From Gemmatimonadaceae bacterium (GTDB taxonomy: Bacteria > Gemmatimonadota > Gemmatimonadetes > Gemmatimonadales > Gemmatimonadaceae), in assembly GCA_025362035.1 (NCBI GenBank), contig JANYIN010000082.1, positions 1 to 35,199 of the forward strand: a stretch of DNA of 35,199 nucleotides, given 5' to 3'. Below the pieces are notes generated by a model. It was not told the DNA's origin. It made no database searches and saw only the letters and a program-made list of their open reading frames with translations. A program made the position numbers and the translations under genes. This document shows, one piece after another, positions 31,461 through 35,199 of this stretch (the first letter of the stretch is position 1; the number at the start of each line of letters is the position of its first letter).

Positions 31461-33790
31461 CCTTGCGACTCTCCGGGCGCGTCTTTGCCGCCAACGGCGA
31501 AGCGGAGCCATTTTTCCCAGTGCGTGAACAGGTCGTCATACAGCACCAGCCGCGTATCGACGTAGTCGTCGGGGATGTAATCACCCGTCCGTTTCTTCTG
31601 GAGCCAGTTGTCGCCGGCGCTCGCACCGATGGAGGTCGGTTCCACGTTGACGAAATCGGGGCGCGCTGATGCCCAGTAGTAGCAGGAACACTCCCGGTAA
31701 TCGTTCTGCCACGGCGAGCAGAGCCCCTGCGTGAGTTCGCCTGCCTCCGCGAGAATGCGAGAGATGACGGCAGTGTCGTCCTCGAAGAACGGCCGGACCG
31801 TCAATTCGTGCGTCGAGAAGCTCTGTGGGTCGTCGTTCCATGGCTGTTGCACGAACCAGGAGGGCTCCATGCTGAAATCGCACATGACCGTTGCGCCGGA
31901 CTTACGATGGAGCATGTCCGCCAGCGCATTGGACCACTCCAACGGCACGAGTCCCCATGGATTGGAGTCGGTGGCGTAGACCACCGATTTCCCTTTGGTG
32001 TCCGCGGGCGATGGGCCGATCGACGTGGCCATCGTCTTGAATACCTGGTCGTCGTATCGGATGCGGAGGAGTCGGCAGCCCTTGAGATGCGACAGCGCGG
32101 GATCGGAGACCTCGACGACGAGGTTGTCCCATTCGCGGAGCTCGATGCCTTTGAAGACCCGACGCCATACGGCGCGGAAGTCCACCTCGAGGCCCGGGGT
32201 GCAGTTGCCCACGGCCGTGACGGGTCGTGAGCTGACGGGATTGCCCTTCGCCACGTAGTGCAGGTCCTGATGGCGTTGCGCCGAGAGGTTCCTTGGACGC
32301 AGTTCCATCGCGGCGGGATCCGCCTGGAGATCGATGTCCTTCGTCTCATCCATATCGAGGGGCTGATCGGACGCGCGAACGATGGTGTCGATCTGCCGGT
32401 GCGTGAGCGCCAGATAGTTGCCGTCCGCTCCGCACATGAGCGCCGGCATCTTGCGGCGTCCGCTGTCCGTGAAGTCACCGACTTGATCCGGGCGGCGAAG
32501 CAGCGGGGGAAACCATGGCGCCGCTCCGCCGCGCAGGGCCGCGTAGACTTGCTGGTGCAGGCGCATGATGGCGAGCGTGTCCACGGTCTTCTCGCTGAAC
32601 ACCGGCCGCATGAGCCGAGAGACGTCGAACGCTTCTTCCGCCGGCATCGTATCGATGTCCAGCGGGTCTCGTGCATTGACCGGGTTGCCGTTCATGACGG
32701 CGACATTGAGGAATCGTACGGTCTCGAACGCGCGTCGGATGATGTCTTCCGCCCGCGCCCGCGTCTGATCATGGGATTCGTCCTCGGGCACCTGGGGACC
32801 GAAGATCACCTGATCGAGATCGTCACCGAGCGTGCGGACGAACAGCGAGTCGGGAACCAGCGCCGGCGGGCCGGACGTGATCCGTGCCACCGCGGAGAGC
32901 TTCTCGCCGTTGCCGCCTTGCAGTTGGACTTCCACGATGCCGTCGCATGCGTCGTCGAAGTAGCCTCGACTGATCGCCACATTGTCATTGAGCCAGCAGG
33001 GTGCGGGCGGAATGATGGAGTACAGCGAGGGGGGAAGCGTCTCGTTGACGAACGTGCCCTGAAAGCCCGGAATGGAATTGTCGATTCCCTCCGGCACGGC
33101 GAACTTGTACCATCCTCCCTTGGACGCGTCGTACACCTGCTGCGCTTCCGGTATGACGTACATCCCGGGATTTTCCTCGAGCAGCCTGGCCTGCTCCTCG
33201 GCATCCAGCTTTGGGCCGTAGATCAAGCCCTTTGCCGGAACGAAGCGCAGGCGGATCTCCGGGAAGTCGGCGGTCGGCTCGATGTACTGCACTCGACCGA
33301 AATCGATGGCAGCGTGGCCGGACACGAAGTGCGCGCAGTGGCCGGCGAGTCGGTGTGCATGGTGCGTCGAGAACCAACCGGTGCGCGCCTCCACTCGGTC
33401 GCCTGCCTTGCCCGTTCGCCGCTCCACCTTCTTGTTGGCAACCGTCACGTGCCATCGGATCGCTGACGGCAGGTATCCATTCCGCTCGAGCATCTCGACC
33501 GTGAGGGGGTGCCACTCGGTTGTGTCGTCCTCGCGCGCGAACACCTCGAGAAACGGGGCCACCGGGCGAATGCGGCCATGGTCCTTGAACGAGATGGCAG
33601 ACGGCGTGATGCTGCCCGTAATCCTGCCGGTGACTTCATCGACGACGAGCGTCTCCTGCGGCACGATCGCGCGGAAGTCCAGCGGGTGCGCATCGTTTTC
33701 CACCATCGTGTAGTTGTCGAGCGGCGTGGGCGCGGAGCCGAGCCTCCCGATGGCGAAGGGCGGCAGGATGCGCAGTTCGCGAATGGTCAT
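31457..33790 (-). CDS. LodA/GoxA-family CTQ-dependent amine oxidase
   Basis: This is a 777-residue protein. The opening RELRILPPFAIGRLGSAPTP, then VQYIEPTADFPEIRLRFVPA, is the conserved start of the LodA-like family (lysine epsilon-oxidase LodA, glycine oxidase GoxA). The family signature GNCTPGLEVDFRAVWRRVF (C530) and a C-terminal CSPWQNDYRECSCYYWASAR block (C691, W694, C701, C703) are present; from memory C530 and W694 are the best candidates for the CTQ-forming pair, but I cannot align them. Additional Cys at 265, 282, 453, 572 and 637 offer possible crosslink sites. Family members oxidise primary amines or amino acids, giving aldehyde or keto product, ammonia and H2O2, and can be antimicrobial through peroxide. 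There is no signal peptide. It overlaps the ferritin-like gene upstream (ATGA) and the radical SAM gene downstream (GTGA). Confidence 0.88.
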   Translation of the reverse strand: MTIRELRILPPFAIGRLGSAPTPLDNYTMVENDAHPLDFRAIVPQETLVVDEVTGRITGSITPSAISFKDHGRIRPVAPFLEVFAREDDTTEWHPLTVEMLERNGYLPSAIRWHVTVANKKVERRTGKAGDRVEARTGWFSTHHAHRLAGHCAHFVSGHAAIDFGRVQYIEPTADFPEIRLRFVPAKGLIYGPKLDAEEQARLLEENPGMYVIPEAQQVYDASKGGWYKFAVPEGIDNSIPGFQGTFVNETLPPSLYSIIPPAPCWLNDNVAISRGYFDDACDGIVEVQLQGGNGEKLSAVARITSGPPALVPDSLFVRTLGDDLDQVIFGPQVPEDESHDQTRARAEDIIRRAFETVRFLNVAVMNGNPVNARDPLDIDTMPAEEAFDVSRLMRPVFSEKTVDTLAIMRLHQQVYAALRGGAAPWFPPLLRRPDQVGDFTDSGRRKMPALMCGADGNYLALTHRQIDTIVRASDQPLDMDETKDIDLQADPAAMELRPRNLSAQRHQDLHYVAKGNPVSSRPVTAVGNCTPGLEVDFRAVWRRVFKGIELREWDNLVVEVSDPALSHLKGCRLLRIRYDDQVFKTMATSIGPSPADTKGKSVVYATDSNPWGLVPLEWSNALADMLHRKSGATVMCDFSMEPSWFVQQPWNDDPQSFSTHELTVRPFFEDDTAVISRILAEAGELTQGLCSPWQNDYRECSCYYWASARPDFVNVEPTSIGASAGDNWLQKKRTGDYIPDDYVDTRLVLYDDLFTHWEKWLRFAVGGKDAPGESQG

Positions 33791-35199
33791 TTGCGGCCTC
33801 TCCGTGCGGGGCGCAGCCCAATGAGCACCTGGTCGATGAACGCGACCGACTGGAGATCGAGATCCCGAAGCGTCAACAGGTATTTGCGGCCGTCGGATGG
33901 AGCGTCCTTGAGGTTGTCCCTCTCCGGATGCAGCAGCTCGGCCACGAGCTCCTGCGAGCTACTCACGAGGTCGCGATGTTGGCGCCAGATGTCCACCTCC
34001 GCGGCGGGAAGCGTGAGCGTATACGGCATCTGGAACGTCGGTCCGGCTCGGCGTGGGTCGTCCGCGTGCACAAGCGGCAGTCGGACGAGGATGCCTGACA
34101 GCGTCTTCAGGTTGTACATCTCGCCGAAGATCTTCGACATGACGGCCGCGAAGATCGAAGCGTCGTTGTCAGGCAGGGGACGCGAGATGCGATACGTATG
34201 CGAGAGGTACGTCAGCAACATGCGATACCGCACGTTGAAGAGGCTGGCCCACGTCCGGGAAGGCTCCGCCGTGATGTGCGTCGGTTGTTCGGCAGACCGC
34301 CGGCGATCGCGCACCTGGCGGCGCCGGGGGTCGCGCTGGTCCACGTCCCTGGTTGGATCCGCGATGACGGGATTCACGGGTACGAAGCGCGCAGGCGACC
34401 AGTCCGGCGTCGATTCCAGAATCTCCCGCAACTCGCGGAAGATCGTGGCGAACCGTTCGAAGTGAGACGGCTCCGCTCCTTTCGGACTCTGGCCCGACTC
34501 TCCCTGCTCAGCGACTTCACGCAGTGCGGCGACGGCCTCGGTGCGAGTCGCCGCCCGCGCGATGATGAGTTTCGGCCGACTCACATCCGGCGGATTCTCG
34601 TTCGGTGCGGCATGCGGGCGCCGTGGCGACGGCTGATAGCCGCGTCCCCAGTCGTCGTATGACGCCTGGATGGCGAAACTGTCGGAATTGAAGTCGGAGT
34701 CGGGGATCAACGTTTCGTTGCCGATGATATCGATGATATGATCGTAGATCTCGCCAACGGGATGGCCGCTGGCCTGCAGCGTATCGTCCGCCGCCTTCGC
34801 GATGTCGCGGTATCCGTTGTTGGCGAACTGCCTGGGCTTCTCGGCGAACACGTATTTCGCCAGTGACTTGAGCGTCAACGGCTCGAGGCAGAACGTGAAG
34901 GGATAGTATGGCGTATCCCACGGATAGTCATCCCGCTCGAAGCTGATCGGTCCCCCGAGCAGGCAGATGATGTTCTGCACCGTGAGCAGGTGCCCCATCT
35001 CTTCCTTGGCGACGGAAAGGATGGTGCTGCGCCACTGCTTGACTTTGTCCTCTCTGTCCCTGGCCTGCGTGCCGCCGAGCGAGTACGCGGCGTACAGGTA
35101 TTGCACCATGAGCGACTGCTCGAGTTCGGCGGCGATGTGCAGCAGCATGATGAGGTAGTCGCGCCACGCGAGCTCCGCCGGCTTTTTCGGCAGTGCGTC
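33787..35199 (-). CDS. VioB/RebD-type ferritin-like protein, 5'-truncated by the window edge
   Basis: The frame is open to the last base of the window; 17 codons (ending ELAWRDYLI) precede the first internal Met, so the true start is outside. The visible 470 residues begin with a ferritin-like helical domain: WRDYLIMLLHIAAELEQSLM then VQYLYAAYSLGG, and later LSVAKEEMGHLLTVQNIICL. The Glu in AAELEQ and the ExxH in EEMGH are typical diiron ligands. This is the domain found in iminophenylpyruvate dimer synthases VioB/RebD. Conserved YPFTFCLEPL follows. The remainder (from about 200) lacks known motifs. The stop overlaps the LodA-like ATG by 4 nt, so the two are translationally coupled. It may be a metal-dependent partner or oxidative maturase of the oxidase, or dispose of its peroxide. 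Confidence 0.8.
   Translation of the reverse strand, partial: DALPKKPAELAWRDYLIMLLHIAAELEQSLMVQYLYAAYSLGGTQARDREDKVKQWRSTILSVAKEEMGHLLTVQNIICLLGGPISFERDDYPWDTPYYPFTFCLEPLTLKSLAKYVFAEKPRQFANNGYRDIAKAADDTLQASGHPVGEIYDHIIDIIGNETLIPDSDFNSDSFAIQASYDDWGRGYQPSPRRPHAAPNENPPDVSRPKLIIARAATRTEAVAALREVAEQGESGQSPKGAEPSHFERFATIFRELREILESTPDWSPARFVPVNPVIADPTRDVDQRDPRRRQVRDRRRSAEQPTHITAEPSRTWASLFNVRYRMLLTYLSHTYRISRPLPDNDASIFAAVMSKIFGEMYNLKTLSGILVRLPLVHADDPRRAGPTFQMPYTLTLPAAEVDIWRQHRDLVSSSQELVAELLHPERDNLKDAPSDGRKYLLTLRDLDLQSVAFIDQVLIGLRPARRGRK

Noticed and set aside
32258..33466. 402-codon plus-strand open frame opposite the LodA-like gene
   Set aside because: Shadow frame without recognisable motifs, biased to Arg, Val and Asp.

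Overview
The window is GC-rich DNA, densely coded, with short or overlapping gene junctions. Gene content (a DUF4175-like secretion-associated coiled-coil protein, GlnS beside GltX, a fused membrane/spermidine-synthase protein, a large SAM-domain/cyclase/AAA/TPR signalling protein) fits a Gemmatimonadota-like environmental chromosome. That assignment is inference; there is no rRNA or marker phylogeny here.

Layout. (1) Positions 1-9910 form a + strand run of housekeeping and envelope genes: a 5'-truncated DUF4175-like protein, a TPR protein, a secreted protein of uncertain function, a DinG-type helicase carrying an N-terminal RadC/JAB-like domain, an FAA-hydrolase-family enzyme, a class I/II aminotransferase resembling LL-diaminopimelate aminotransferase, and a single-span periplasmic protein. 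Most junctions overlap by 1-17 nt or are short. (2) Positions 9937-17554 hold lexA and gltX on the minus strand, tRNA-Ser(GCU) with a terminator, glnS and a spermidine-synthase-like membrane protein on the plus strand, and tRNA-Ser(UGA). (3) Positions 17585-21200 are a decayed accessory zone next to tRNA-Ser(UGA): a frameshifted tyrosine-recombinase end, a frameshifted response-regulator receiver, a live-looking cupin/TetR divergent pair, a 22-nt tRNA-Ser 5' fragment, a broken 440-bp copy of a glycosyltransferase, a GntR-type effector domain without its DNA-binding half, and a PAS-kinase scrap. (4) Positions 21210-23712 carry the intact glycosyltransferase, a Tat-exported Rieske protein and a His-rich four-helix membrane protein. 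(5) Positions 23906-24640 hold an unusual non-CRISPR array: 15 exact copies of TGCAACGT spaced at multiples of 21 bp. (6) Positions 24715-35199 (minus strand) hold a SnoaL-like protein, a SAM/class III cyclase/AAA/TPR protein, and a tightly packed four-gene cluster: ferritin-like protein (truncated by the window edge), LodA/GoxA-like quinoprotein oxidase, SPASM radical SAM enzyme, and LodB/QhpG-like flavoprotein.

The best candidate for an undescribed system is that last cluster. Known LodA/GoxA amine oxidases acquire a cysteine tryptophylquinone (CTQ) cofactor with the help of a flavoprotein (LodB/GoxB). Quinohemoprotein amine dehydrogenase uses a radical SAM enzyme (QhpD) plus a flavoprotein (QhpG). 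Here a LodA-type oxidase is translationally coupled to both kinds of modifying enzyme and to a VioB-type ferritin-like protein, which suggests a hybrid cofactor-maturation route. The 21-bp periodic array is the second strongest signal and is unexplained by any gene.
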